Source: Candidatus Delongbacteria bacterium (GTDB lineage Bacteria > UBA4055). Taken from it: DNA of 64,000 nt. The DNA lies in assembly GCA_016937995.1 (NCBI GenBank), contig JAFGVM010000057.1:17526-81525 (forward strand), given 5' to 3'. Shown here piece after piece: positions 1 to 8,527 of the stretch. Numbering within the stretch: the first letter of the stretch is position 1; each line of letters begins with the position of its first letter. The translations under genes were made by a program, and so were the position numbers. Below the pieces are notes generated by a model, which was given only the letters and a program-made list of their open reading frames with translations, was not told the DNA's origin and did not search any database.

Positions 1-284
1 ATTTCTATTTCACCTGTTGCAAGATTACGGTTAGCATCAGGTTTTACTTTTACGACTCCATCAATAGACACAACAAATTCATTTCTGCATTTGGATGCAA
101 GTTCAATAATATCCTGCGAAACTTTAGCCGGGTCAAAAATAACCTGTGTTATACCATACCTGTCTCGAAGATCAAAAAATAATAAACCACCAAGATTTCT
201 ATATTTATGTACCCATCCGGATAAAGTGACATTTTTATTTTCATCATTTTTTCTCAGTTCACCACAATTGTGTGTTCTCTTCAT
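1..284 (-). CDS. aspS: Aspartyl-tRNA synthetase, N-terminal fragment
   Basis: Only the first 94 codons lie in the window; the gene runs off the left edge. The translation begins MKRTHNCGELR and continues with GWVHKYRNLGGLLFFDLRD and then GITQVIF, which is the N-terminal OB-fold anticodon-binding domain of bacterial AspRS. The enzyme charges tRNA-Asp (or tRNA-Asp/Asn) in the cytoplasm. The ATG at 284 is preceded by a good GGAGAAAATAATTT ribosome site. The gene is divergent from the lipoprotein gene at 436. The catalytic class II domain is not visible, so the discriminating or non-discriminating type cannot be judged. Confidence 0.93.
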   Translation of the reverse strand, partial: MKRTHNCGELRKNDENKNVTLSGWVHKYRNLGGLLFFDLRDRYGITQVIFDPAKVSQDIIELASKCRNEFVVSIDGVVKVKPDANRNLATGEIE

Positions 285-379
285 AAATTATTTTCTCCAA
301 AATATCGTGTTTTATCAGCACCTGAAAAATAAAGTGATTATAACATAAAATCAATATATATAAAATTCATTTATTTAAG

Positions 380-408
380 TTGCACCTGAGCAGACATTTG
401 ATTAAATT
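380..408 (+). promoter_or_regulatory. Sigma-70-type promoter for the lipoprotein gene
   Basis: TTGCAC (380-385) and TAAATT (403-408) are separated by 17 bases, 27 bases upstream of the ATG at 436. It sits in the divergent gap between aspS and the lipoprotein gene. Pattern match only. Confidence 0.45.
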
Positions 409-435
409 AAAAAGATAGAAAATTGGGGATCGAAT

Positions 436-948
436 ATGAGGATCATAAATTTAACACTTTTACTGGCACTTATCGTTCTCACCGGTTGCAAAATTACAGG
501 CCAGTATATTATAGATCAAAGCGGTGAAGGTACAGGTAAGATCATAGTTGAGAATTTCAACAAAAATATCTTTTTAGCAAGATTACGTGAAGACGAAAAG
601 TATAAAAAAATTGAGATCACGTCTATTGATTCGATCGATCCGGACCTTTTTCATGTAAACATCAAGTGGGAAAAATTTGAAGATGTCTTCAAGAGCATGA
701 AGAAACTTGAGGACGGGAATATAGAATTGAATCTGGGGACTTATGAATTTCCTATAACTGTCAAGATCGATGGAGTGATAGATCCAAAAAAATCTACCGG
801 TGAATTATTAGAACCTGATAAAATGGAATTCAAGTACAGTAAAGCGATCCTCACATATCTACCTGAGGAAAATTTCAGCTTTATGACCTTTTTACTGATT
901 ACTCTTGCTGTCCTGATCATTTATTTTTTGTTGTTCAGAAGAAAGTAA
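436..948 (+). CDS. Lipoprotein with a C-terminal membrane helix, unknown function
   Basis: The 170-aa product has a lipoprotein signal peptide with lipobox LTGC (Cys18) and a hydrophobic helix near residues 148-166 ending in FRRK. It is therefore tethered at both ends to the inner membrane, with a soluble domain of about 130 residues between. That domain is beta-rich and acidic with no catalytic motif that I recognise. The arrangement (lipidated N-terminus, one C-terminal helix, short basic tail) recalls LppM-like proteins, but the resemblance is weak. It has its own promoter and stands alone before the exbB operon. Confidence 0.7.
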   Translation: MRIINLTLLLALIVLTGCKITGQYIIDQSGEGTGKIIVENFNKNIFLARLREDEKYKKIEITSIDSIDPDLFHVNIKWEKFEDVFKSMKKLEDGNIELNLGTYEFPITVKIDGVIDPKKSTGELLEPDKMEFKYSKAILTYLPEENFSFMTFLLITLAVLIIYFLLFRRK

Positions 949-998
949 TGAAGATGGGGAATGTGCTATTTATTTAGATAAAAAAAACAAATATTGTC

Positions 999-1027
999 TT
1001 GACAAATAACAAAAAGCAAAGTAACTT
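999..1027 (+). promoter_or_regulatory. Promoter of the exbB-exbD-exbD-tonB operon
   Basis: A perfect TTGACA (999-1004) is followed 17 bases later by TAACTT (1022-1027). The exbB start codon is at 1112, giving a leader of about 75 bases. No obvious operator palindrome overlaps it. Confidence 0.6.
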
Positions 1028-1111
1028 AATGGCTCGAATTCAGGCTTCTATAAGCAGGGATTAAAATGGGAAAATTATAACTAAATGAAATAAAAAAAAA
1101 CGGAGGAAAAA

Positions 1112-1720
1112 ATGACTGAATATTTTGTTAAAGGTGGACCTTTTATGTGGCCGATCCTGATTATCTTTATTATTGGAATAGTAATCAGCCTTTACAAACT
1201 TTTCTCTCTACTAGGAACTGGAAAAAATGCCGGTGAATTAATGAAGGAAGTAAAGAAAGCATTAGCTTCACAGGGAACTGAAGGAGCATTAAGATTAGTT
1301 CAAGGCGGAAAACCTGTGGAAGAACTTATCAACGCAGGACTTAAGAATGTTAAGAACGGTATTGATAACGTAGAAAAAGCAATTGTAAACGAAGGTGGAA
1401 TTCAGTCAACTTATCTATATAGCGGTATGATATGGATGTCTTCAGTAGTAGGTCTTGCACCGATGCTTGGTTTCCTTGGAACTGTTTGGGGAATGGTTGG
1501 AGCAATGGATGCGATCGCTGCTGCGAACGATATTTCTCCATCGATCGTTGCTGGTGGTATTTCAGAAGCACTTTTAACTACTGCATTCGGTCTTGTAGTT
1601 GCTATTATTATTCAGACTGTTCAAGGTGTGTTCCAGTCGATCATTGATAGCAGAGTTCTTGACATGGAAGAGACAAGTGTTGCTTTGATCGAAACATTAG
1701 TTGAAAACGAATCTAACTAA
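1112..1720 (+). CDS. exbB: ExbB/MotA/TolQ family proton channel subunit
   Basis: The 202-aa inner-membrane protein has the three-helix layout of ExbB: helix 1 near residues 12-32, then a cytoplasmic domain, then two helices in the C-terminal half (about 106-135 and 146-170). These contain the conserved APMLGFLGTVWGMV and ISEALLTTAFGLVVAI segments. ExbB pentamers form the proton-driven motor that energises TonB. A strong GGAGGA ribosome site precedes the ATG. It is the first gene of an operon followed at 19-50 base gaps by two exbD genes and tonB, so the complete energy-transduction complex is encoded here. Confidence 0.93.
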   Translation: MTEYFVKGGPFMWPILIIFIIGIVISLYKLFSLLGTGKNAGELMKEVKKALASQGTEGALRLVQGGKPVEELINAGLKNVKNGIDNVEKAIVNEGGIQSTYLYSGMIWMSSVVGLAPMLGFLGTVWGMVGAMDAIAAANDISPSIVAGGISEALLTTAFGLVVAIIIQTVQGVFQSIIDSRVLDMEETSVALIETLVENESN

Positions 1721-1739
1721 AAAATAAGAGAGAATACCA

Positions 1740-2156
1740 ATGCTTAAAAAACCTGAAAGAAAGGTTGGGGAATTCAATGCATCTTCGATGGCGGATATTA
1801 CTTTCTTGTTGCTTATATTCTTTCTAGTTACGACTACTATATCATCGGATAAAGGAATAAAATTTGTTCTGCCTCAAAAAGCGGATCAAACTGAGGGTGT
1901 TAAGGTTAAAGGGGTTGTGAATATCCTTTTAAACGACGATGATGATGTTCTTCTTGGAAAGAAAGGAAAAGAAGAAGAGGTCAATATTCAGCAGGTAAGA
2001 GACAGATTACAAGTTCTAAGCAGGGAAATTGCGGCAAATGGAGATTCCATTATTGTTTCAATAAAGGTTACTCCGGGATCGACTTACAAGAATTATATAG
2101 AGATCCTTGACCAGGTAAAAAGTGCCAATATAAATAGAATATCCCTAGCACAATAA
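1740..2156 (+). CDS. exbD: ExbD/TolR family biopolymer transport protein (copy 1)
   Basis: The 138-aa protein has one N-terminal membrane helix starting MADITFLLLIFFLV, carrying the proton-channel Asp (D19), and a periplasmic domain. It partners ExbB to couple proton flow to TonB. The start is 19 bases after the exbB stop, with a GAGAG ribosome site. It is the first of two tandem exbD genes. The two proteins are divergent except around the helix, so they are probably non-equivalent subunits rather than a recent duplication. Confidence 0.9.
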   Translation: MLKKPERKVGEFNASSMADITFLLLIFFLVTTTISSDKGIKFVLPQKADQTEGVKVKGVVNILLNDDDDVLLGKKGKEEEVNIQQVRDRLQVLSREIAANGDSIIVSIKVTPGSTYKNYIEILDQVKSANINRISLAQ

Positions 2157-2175
2157 AATTCAAAATGGAAGAATT

Positions 2176-2580
2176 ATGATAGGTAGTAAAAAGAAAACAG
2201 AGTCAGGACAAATATCGACTGCATCTATGCCTGATATTATCTTCATGCTTTTGATCTTTTTCATGGTGAGTACTGTGTTCCGTGAGTTTAGGGGGATTCC
2301 TGTAAAAATACCTTCTGCAGTAAATGCGAATAAGATCGAGGGAAAGAGAAATATTACTTATTGTTATATAGATGTGAACAAAAGGATAAGTGTTGATGAT
2401 AAATTGGTGACAACTAAAGAGTTAACACCGATGATGTATCTTAAACGTACTCAAAATCCAAGAGTGATAGTTTCTCTTAAGATTGATGAGAATGCGAAAA
2501 ATTCAATACTTGATCAAGTTCAAAAATCTTTACAGGAAGCTGATGCAAGAAGAATTGTATATGCATCTACATCCAAATAA
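2176..2580 (+). CDS. exbD: ExbD/TolR family biopolymer transport protein (copy 2)
   Basis: The 134-aa ExbD paralogue has a helix beginning SMPDIIFMLLIFFMV with the channel Asp at D20, then REFRGIPVKIPSA at the membrane exit and a periplasmic domain. It lies 19 bases behind the first exbD. Two ExbD proteins per ExbB operon are common in the FCB group, where heterodimers are assumed. Both copies keep the Asp, so both could conduct protons. Confidence 0.9.
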   Translation: MIGSKKKTESGQISTASMPDIIFMLLIFFMVSTVFREFRGIPVKIPSAVNANKIEGKRNITYCYIDVNKRISVDDKLVTTKELTPMMYLKRTQNPRVIVSLKIDENAKNSILDQVQKSLQEADARRIVYASTSK

Positions 2581-2632
2581 TTGGGAAGAGAAATCATATA
2601 GTTAATGTATTGAAAATGAATCAGGAGTAATA

Positions 2633-3301
2633 ATGGCTCATAAAGTAGGAAAGTTACACGATAAGGCTTTGAAATTGGAAGAGATTTCGACCATTGTTGT
2701 GTTCGTTCTTCTGACATTTGTATTCGCGATTTTTCATAAATTTGAGACCAAAGTGATTGAAGAGGGTATCAGAGAAATTGATATTGTGGTTGAAAAGGTT
2801 GAAATAACAGAGCAGGTCAAGAAAACTATCAAGCCGGCTGCTGTTAAAATACCTATAGCAGTAGAAGATGAGGATGAAATTGATGAGGATAATGAAATTG
2901 AGATCGAAACAACAGATTTTGAATTCAACGATCCACCTCCACCACCTCCACCACCTCCTTCTGTAGATGAAGAAGAAATATTTGATTTTTTTGCGATACA
3001 GGAAAAACCGGAAATGATGCCGGGTGAAGCACAAAAAATATCAAGCTATATTTACAAAAATTATCCACCTCTTGCTAAACGAAGCGGAGTGTCAGGTAAA
3101 GTGAGATTGAAATGGGTTGTAAATAAAGACGGTATTCCAACTGATATCACAATTGTTAAAGAAAAACCAAAAGATATGGGATTCGGTCAAGTGGCGGAAA
3201 AGGCTATCCAGGCCGCAAGATTTAAACCTGGTATGCAAAGGGATAAACCGGTCGCTGTCCGAATGAGTCAGTGGATAAGTTTTAAAACGAGCACAAAATA
3301 G
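2633..3301 (+). CDS. tonB: TonB family energy transducer (copy 1)
   Basis: The 222-aa protein has a single N-terminal membrane helix (about residues 20-37) ending FAIFHKFET. An acidic linker of Glu/Asp runs (about 80-100) leads into a nine-proline run near 103-111. A conserved segment IFDFFAIQEKPEM follows, and then the C-terminal TonB fold with YPPLAKRSGVSGKVRLKWVV and AIQAARFKPGMQRDKPV. TonB spans the periplasm to energise outer-membrane receptors such as the one at 50835. It is the last gene of the exb operon. The acidic linker is unusual, since proteobacterial TonB linkers are Pro/Lys/Glu repeats. Confidence 0.92.
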   Translation: MAHKVGKLHDKALKLEEISTIVVFVLLTFVFAIFHKFETKVIEEGIREIDIVVEKVEITEQVKKTIKPAAVKIPIAVEDEDEIDEDNEIEIETTDFEFNDPPPPPPPPPSVDEEEIFDFFAIQEKPEMMPGEAQKISSYIYKNYPPLAKRSGVSGKVRLKWVVNKDGIPTDITIVKEKPKDMGFGQVAEKAIQAARFKPGMQRDKPVAVRMSQWISFKTSTK

Positions 3302-3310
3302 CTAATGTAA

Positions 3311-3340
3311 AGGTCTGAAATATTCAGACCTTTATTTTTT
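3311..3340 (+). terminator. Intrinsic terminator after tonB
   Basis: Inverted repeat AGGTCTGAA / TTCAGACCT (3311-3331) followed by TTATTTTTT. It closes the exbB-tonB operon and separates it from purD. Confidence 0.85.
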
Positions 3341-3370
3341 GATTACGTTATTATTAAGAGGGAAATATTC

Positions 3371-4651
3371 ATGAATATTTTAGTAATAGGTTCAGGCGGG
3401 AGAGAACATTCTATACTAAAAAAACTATCAGAGAGCAAAAAAGTAAGCAGGTTATATTGTTTGCCGGGTAATGCCGGGACATCAGAACTGGCTGAAAATA
3501 TTGGATCACAGTTTATGGCTCAGGATAAGTTAATTGAATTTGTAAAGAACAATTCAATTGATCTGACCGTGATAGGACCGGAACAACCATTGATAGAAGG
3601 TTATGCAGACCGGTTCATAAAAGAGGGGCTCAATGTATTCGGTCCGGAAAGTAAAGCAGCTGTTATAGAAGGCAGTAAAGCATTCTCTAAAGATCTGATG
3701 CACAAATATAATATACCTACAGCAAATTATAAAAATTTTACAGATTACGATCAAGCAAAAGAATATCTGTCTAAACAAACTGTTCCTATTGTGATCAAGG
3801 TAAGCGGAATAGCAGCAGGAAAGGGTGCGATAGTGTGTTTGACCAGAGAAGAAGCTGAAAAGACATTAAAAAGTATGATGGTGGACAAAGAATTCGGAGA
3901 AGCAGGTGATGAGGTAGTTATCGAAGAGTTCTTAACCGGAGAAGAGGCATCAATTTTTGCAGTATCTGACGGGAATTATTATAAAATACTTCCAACAGCA
4001 CAGGACCATAAAGCTATCTTTGATGGGGATAAAGGGCCTAATACAGGGGGAATGGGAAGTTACTCACCTGCTCCTATTATAAATGATGAATTAATGGAAG
4101 ATATACAAAAAAGTATTATTGCCCCTACATTTGATGCTATGAAAAGCGAAAACAGAACCTACAAGGGAGTTCTGTTTGTTGGATTAATGATCACCGGGGA
4201 AGGTCCAAAAGTGATAGAATATAACTGCCGTTTCGGTGATCCGGAAACACAGGTCATATTACCGAAGTATGACGGTGATCTTGCAGAGCTGTTAATGGAA
4301 GCAGCAACATCCAAATTTACAGGCAATGAGATATTGCCTGCAAAAAATGAGCATTATTTATGTCTGGTCTTAGCATCAGGTGGATATCCGTCTTCATATG
4401 TTAAAGGTTATACAATAGATGGTTTGGATCGTAGAGATGAAAATACAAGTGTTATCCATGCAGGAACAAAAGTAGAAAATGAAAAAATTGTGACTTCCGG
4501 AGGAAGAGTTCTGGGTATTGTATCAAGAGGAAATACTTTGAAGGAAGCTAAGGAAAGATCATACAATTTTGCTGATCAAATAAAATTTAAAGATAAATAC
4601 TGCAGAAATGATATCGGGGATAAAGGTATTAACAGGTATGATAATAAATAG
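3371..4651 (+). CDS. purD: Phosphoribosylamine--glycine ligase (GAR synthetase)
   Basis: The 426-aa ATP-grasp enzyme of purine synthesis joins glycine to phosphoribosylamine. Seen: the N-terminal GSGGREHSI motif, GPEQPLIEGY, the ATP-grasp core with KVSGIAAGKGAIVC, and the family signature EYNCRFGDPETQVILP near residue 280. A C-terminal domain with ASGGYPSSY follows. Length is normal. It is apparently transcribed alone between the two tonB genes; no other pur gene lies nearby. Confidence 0.97.
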   Translation: MNILVIGSGGREHSILKKLSESKKVSRLYCLPGNAGTSELAENIGSQFMAQDKLIEFVKNNSIDLTVIGPEQPLIEGYADRFIKEGLNVFGPESKAAVIEGSKAFSKDLMHKYNIPTANYKNFTDYDQAKEYLSKQTVPIVIKVSGIAAGKGAIVCLTREEAEKTLKSMMVDKEFGEAGDEVVIEEFLTGEEASIFAVSDGNYYKILPTAQDHKAIFDGDKGPNTGGMGSYSPAPIINDELMEDIQKSIIAPTFDAMKSENRTYKGVLFVGLMITGEGPKVIEYNCRFGDPETQVILPKYDGDLAELLMEAATSKFTGNEILPAKNEHYLCLVLASGGYPSSYVKGYTIDGLDRRDENTSVIHAGTKVENEKIVTSGGRVLGIVSRGNTLKEAKERSYNFADQIKFKDKYCRNDIGDKGINRYDNK

Positions 4652-4715
4652 ATAGATCTGTTCTGTTCTTGTTAAACATATTTCAAAATCCAGTTGAATA
4701 TATGATACTATAAAT

Positions 4716-4743
4716 TTGCTTTTTGCTAATAAATTGTTATATT
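4716..4743 (+). promoter_or_regulatory. Possible promoter of the second tonB
   Basis: TTGCTT (4716-4721) and TATATT (4738-4743) with a 16-base spacer lie 69 bases upstream of the ATG at 4812. Weak -35, good -10. Confidence 0.35.
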
Positions 4744-4811
4744 AATAGTAAGATGCTTTCCTTGATGCCATGATCCGAAATGATTTTCTAATTCTTAATT
4801 CGGAGGTCAAA

Positions 4812-5483
4812 ATGAGCTGGAATGTAGGCCATATCGCAGAAAAGAACAACAAATTAGCACAAATATCGGTATTGATAGTATTTGCAATTTTAACATTTGT
4901 TTTTGCCATATTTCATAAATTTGAAACGGGTGTCATAAATACGGATATAAAGATCTCTGATATAGACATTATTGACGTTGATATAACAGTACAGCCAGAC
5001 GTAAAGCAAAGGGTTGAACCGGTCTCCTCAAAGATCCCGATCGCAGCAGAGGATGATGAAGAAGTTGAGGATGATCCTCTTTTAGATATTCCGGACACTG
5101 AATTCGATGCCAGCAGTTTACCACCGCCACCTCCAGATTTTGCCGGGGGTGATGAGGAGATATTTGATTTTTTTGCAATTCAGGAAAAACCTGAGATGAA
5201 TGACAGATCAAGAAAGAAATTATCTGAATTTATTTTTAAAAATTATCCACCGTTGGCAAAAATTAGTGGCGTATCCGGTAATGTTCTTCTAAGTTTTATT
5301 TGTTCCAAGGAAGGTATACCGACAAAAATTGAAATTGTCAGAGAAAAACCAAAGGATATGGGTTTTGGTGAAGTAGCTATTAAAGCTTTACAACAAGCAG
5401 TATTTTCTCCGGGAATGCAGAGAGATAAACCCGTAGCAGTCAGAATGAAATTCCCAATTAAATTTACAACTAAGAAAAATTAA
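4812..5483 (+). CDS. TonB family energy transducer (copy 2)
   Basis: The 223-aa paralogue of the TonB at 2633 has the same layout: an N-terminal helix ending FAIFHKFET, an acidic linker, a short proline stretch (LPPPPPD), the shared segment IFDFFAIQEKPEM and the C-terminal TonB domain (YPPLAKISGVSGNVLLSF, FSPGMQRDKPVAVRM). The start was chosen at 4812 because CGGAGG lies just upstream and the paralogue begins equivalently; an in-frame ATG at 4770 has no ribosome site. It is transcribed alone, with no exbB/exbD of its own, so it presumably shares the ExbB/ExbD motor encoded upstream. Confidence 0.9.
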   Translation: MSWNVGHIAEKNNKLAQISVLIVFAILTFVFAIFHKFETGVINTDIKISDIDIIDVDITVQPDVKQRVEPVSSKIPIAAEDDEEVEDDPLLDIPDTEFDASSLPPPPPDFAGGDEEIFDFFAIQEKPEMNDRSRKKLSEFIFKNYPPLAKISGVSGNVLLSFICSKEGIPTKIEIVREKPKDMGFGEVAIKALQQAVFSPGMQRDKPVAVRMKFPIKFTTKKN

Positions 5484-5559
5484 GGAAAAGCAATATTCAA
5501 TTTTCAATAAAATTGTCTACAAAATAGATTTTCCAACAAGTTCACTAAGTTATATTTTA

Positions 5560-5582
5560 GGTAGCCGATGCTACCGTTTTTA
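5560..5582 (+). terminator. Intrinsic terminator after the second tonB
   Basis: GGTAGC-CGAT-GCTACC (5560-5575) followed by GTTTTTAT. Confidence 0.75.
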
Positions 5583-5710
5583 TTTGTAAAACTTAATTGC
5601 ATAATTCTGTTTACGTATTTATATTCTATTACAAAAATGAAGTAACGTATCAGGGTACATTGATAAATAAAGACCTGATCGTATTAAATATCAGGAATAT
5701 TGGAGGAAAA

Positions 5711-6616
5711 ATGAGAAGATTATTAGCGTTATTTATGATCATAATGTCTTTCAGTTTGTTTTCACAAAGTGATCTGTCCGCTGAAGAAATGGCAATGTTC
5801 AAAAGTAATGTTGTTGTTCCGTTGCCCTCAGAAATAATAATGGCATTGGACAGACTTTCCGAAGTAAATTGGAAAGAGATCGTTAGTTATGATTATACAG
5901 CTAACTATGCTGAAAATTATAAGATCGCATTAAACCTGGGTGTAAGGGTGGCTCAGGGATTTATAGCGATCCAGGCGGAAGATCGTAAAAACACGGGTGA
6001 AATGTTCAGTGTCAGTAGAGATCTTGCTGAAAATTTTGGAGCTAACAGCGAGATGTTCATAGATAAAGACCAGATATCTAACCTTCTGAATGAAGGTAAG
6101 TGGATGGATCTAAGAGGGATACTTGACGGTATTCATTTAGAGATAAAAGTGGAAATGAAAAAATATGATCCTGATTATGTTGCTTTAGCTAGTGTTGGTG
6201 GTTGGATCGAAGGTTTGGAAGTTGTTTCAAAAGCATTATTATCGAACTATTCAGAAGATGCATCCACAATATTGTATCAACCTGAATTGATAGAGCATCT
6301 TGCTTCAGAGATCCTTAGTATAAAGGATATTAATAAAAATAACCCTGAAGTAAAACTTATCAACGAAGAAATGCCTAAGATACAAAAATTATGCGATATG
6401 GGTTATGGTAATCCTATACCTGTTGAGAACATTAAACAGCTATCAGATATAAGCAGTAATCTGATAAAGGTTATTATTACCGAGACAAAAAAAGAAGAGA
6501 AAATTGACAAAGAAAAGGAAGAGAGTAAAATAGCAGGGTTTCCTGTAGCGGTATTTGTTGCATTATTAGTTGTTTTCTTTGTTATCCTGAAAAAGAAAAA
6601 GAAAGGAGGAAAATAA
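5711..6616 (+). CDS. Exported protein with C-terminal membrane anchor, unknown function
   Basis: The 301-aa product starts at 5711, where a perfect TGGAGGAAAA ribosome site precedes an ATG followed by a signal peptide (RRLLALFMIIMSFSLFS). The mature part is mainly alpha-helical. A hydrophobic helix near residues 275-293 is followed by a lysine-rich tail, so the protein is held in the inner membrane by its C-terminus, facing the periplasm. No catalytic or ligand motif is recognised. It overlaps the next gene by one base (TAATG), so the two are translationally coupled and probably function together. Confidence 0.7.
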   Translation: MRRLLALFMIIMSFSLFSQSDLSAEEMAMFKSNVVVPLPSEIIMALDRLSEVNWKEIVSYDYTANYAENYKIALNLGVRVAQGFIAIQAEDRKNTGEMFSVSRDLAENFGANSEMFIDKDQISNLLNEGKWMDLRGILDGIHLEIKVEMKKYDPDYVALASVGGWIEGLEVVSKALLSNYSEDASTILYQPELIEHLASEILSIKDINKNNPEVKLINEEMPKIQKLCDMGYGNPIPVENIKQLSDISSNLIKVIITETKKEEKIDKEKEESKIAGFPVAVFVALLVVFFVILKKKKKGGK

Positions 6617-7104
6617 TGAAATTTGATCGATTGAGATTAGAAAGATACTTTTTAATTCTCTTATCAGTTTTATTGATAAATACTTCTTCTTACGTTTACT
6701 GCCAGGATGATGATTGGGAGGATGAGAGTGAGACAGATATAGAATATTTATCGGGTGAGTCAAAAAAGGAAATGATGGTTAAAGAATATTACACTAACGG
6801 TGATGTAAAATCAGGATACTTCAGTGAAAATAAAAATGTTTATGCAACCTTTACTTTATACAAAGGTAACTCATATGCATTCTCAATAGGAGCTGCCGAT
6901 AATGCTGAACCTCTTAAAGCTTCTTTATACGGAAATAATTTCGTAGATAAAATATTTTCTGAAAATATTGAGACAAACAATTATAAGGTATTTTATTTCA
7001 CTCCGGACAAAAGTGGTACCTACTATATGAAGGTTGAATCCAAAGAAGAAAAAGACAGTGATTCGGAATGGATGTATTTCTACGGTTTTAAACAGGTTAA
7101 GTAA
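6616..7104 (+). CDS. Exported beta-sandwich protein, PPC-like
   Basis: The 162-aa protein has an N-terminal signal peptide (LILLSVLLINTSSYVYC, about residues 12-29) and a very acidic start to the mature chain (DDDWEDESETD). The remainder reads like a bacterial pre-peptidase C-terminal (PPC) beta-sandwich: a GYFSENKNVYATFTLYKG strand pair, and YFTPDKSGTYYMKVES near residues 131-146. PPC domains are secreted accessory modules. The assignment is by pattern only. Its start codon overlaps the stop of the upstream gene, and a terminator follows. Confidence 0.65.
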   Translation: MKFDRLRLERYFLILLSVLLINTSSYVYCQDDDWEDESETDIEYLSGESKKEMMVKEYYTNGDVKSGYFSENKNVYATFTLYKGNSYAFSIGAADNAEPLKASLYGNNFVDKIFSENIETNNYKVFYFTPDKSGTYYMKVESKEEKDSDSEWMYFYGFKQVK

Positions 7105-7117
7105 AGTGTTTTATACA

Positions 7118-7139
7118 GGCAGGCTTGACCTGCCTTTTT
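7118..7139 (+). terminator. Intrinsic terminator
   Basis: GGCAGG-CTTGA-CCTGCC followed by five T. Ends the two-gene unit 5711-7104. Confidence 0.85.
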
Positions 7140-7155
7140 AATTTAGATTATAAAT

Positions 7156-8454
7156 ATGAATAAGATTAAACGATATATTAACAGAGAATCTCTCAGCTGG
7201 GCTTTGTATGACTGGGCAAATTCTGCATTTGCCACAACGGTAATGGCAGTATTTTTCCCATTATTTTTTAATGATTACTGGAGTAAAGGAGTTGATACGG
7301 TAGATACAACTGCCAGATTAGGATTTGCAAATTCAGCAGTAGGTGTATTGATTATGTTCTCTGCTCCTATACTGGGGTTCATCTCTGATAACAGCTCTCT
7401 TAAGAAAAGGTTTCTTCTTATCATGACACTCTTGGGATCTCTATCAACATTTTTCCTGTTCTTTGTGGGGCAGGGGGTGTGGTTGGTTGCACTGATCCTC
7501 TATATCCTGGCGGCTATAGGATTCAGCGGAGGAAATATATTTTATGATGCACTGCTGACCTCTGTTGCCAACAAAAACAGATATAATTTTGTTTCAAGTC
7601 TTGGATATTCGCTCGGATATTTAGGCGGGGGGATTTTATTGGCCTTAAATATCTTCATGTCTTTGAATCCGGGTAAATTCGGAATAGAAAGCAGCGCATA
7701 TGCTGTCAGATATTCCTTCATTACTGTAGGGCTTTGGTGGCTATTATTCTCTATCCCACTGTTCAGTCTTGTGATCGAGAAAAAAAATAAACGGAACAGA
7801 GTATTTGATTCTTTCAAACAGAGTTTTACAAGTGTTCTTAAAACGTTCAAAGAGATTAAAAATTATAAACCCATTCTATATTTCCTGATAGCTTACTGGT
7901 TATACATTGATGGTGTGGATACAATAGTAAGAATGGCCATGGACTTTGGAATATCATTAGATCTTCAAAGGGACAGTATGATCAAAGCATTCCTTCTTAC
8001 TCAATTCATCGGTTTTCCTGCTGCACTCCTTTTCGGAGTATTTGCAAAAGGAAAAAAAGGTGCAAGGAATGGTATATATCTGACATTGGTAATATATTTG
8101 ACAGTATCTATTTTTGGTGCATTATTGGATACAGAGACTGAATTTTTTATTCTTGCAGGTGTTATAGGTCTTGTCCAGGGAGGGATTCAAGCTTTAAGCA
8201 GGTCATATTTCGCAGAGATAATTCCAAAGGAAAGAGCAGGAGAGTTCTTTGGTTTTTATAACATGATAGGAAAATTCGCAGTAGTGCTTGGTCCTTTGTT
8301 GATCGGTACTACAGGTTTGATGCTTAGAAAATTCGGATTTAACAGTGAAATGGCAACAAGAGGCGGTATATTTTCGGTATCACTGTTCTTTATCGCAGGC
8401 GGAATTATGTATCATCATGCTGTCAGGGTTGAAAAAAGGGATTCACAATATTAA
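7156..8454 (+). CDS. MFS transporter, UMF1/Atg22-like family
   Basis: The 432-aa polytopic inner-membrane protein begins SWALYDWANSAFATTVMAVFFPLFF, the signature of the UMF1 (vacuole effluxer Atg22-like) branch of the major facilitator superfamily. About twelve hydrophobic segments are seen. QGGIQALSRSYFAEIIPKERAGEFFGFYN near residue 340 is also typical. The family probably exports small metabolites such as amino acids, but the substrate is not readable from sequence. The ribosome site is weak. The gene is downstream of a terminator and ends before the metG promoter, so it appears monocistronic. Confidence 0.88.
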   Translation: MNKIKRYINRESLSWALYDWANSAFATTVMAVFFPLFFNDYWSKGVDTVDTTARLGFANSAVGVLIMFSAPILGFISDNSSLKKRFLLIMTLLGSLSTFFLFFVGQGVWLVALILYILAAIGFSGGNIFYDALLTSVANKNRYNFVSSLGYSLGYLGGGILLALNIFMSLNPGKFGIESSAYAVRYSFITVGLWWLLFSIPLFSLVIEKKNKRNRVFDSFKQSFTSVLKTFKEIKNYKPILYFLIAYWLYIDGVDTIVRMAMDFGISLDLQRDSMIKAFLLTQFIGFPAALLFGVFAKGKKGARNGIYLTLVIYLTVSIFGALLDTETEFFILAGVIGLVQGGIQALSRSYFAEIIPKERAGEFFGFYNMIGKFAVVLGPLLIGTTGLMLRKFGFNSEMATRGGIFSVSLFFIAGGIMYHHAVRVEKRDSQY

Positions 8455-8464
8455 TACTCAAAGC

Positions 8465-8493
8465 TTGACAAATATTCATCAGTTAGTTATTAT
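8465..8493 (+). promoter_or_regulatory. metG promoter
   Basis: TTGACA (8465-8470), 17-base spacer, TATTAT (8488-8493); 34 bases before the metG ATG at 8528. One of the best matches in the window. Confidence 0.7.
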
Positions 8494-8527
8494 AGTGCAA
8501 CTTTAATGATAAATTACAGGTAAAAAA

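Noticed and set aside
91-348. Plus-strand ORF of 85 codons at the left edge
   Set aside because: It is antisense to the start of aspS, has no ribosome site and a low-complexity Phe/Ser composition.
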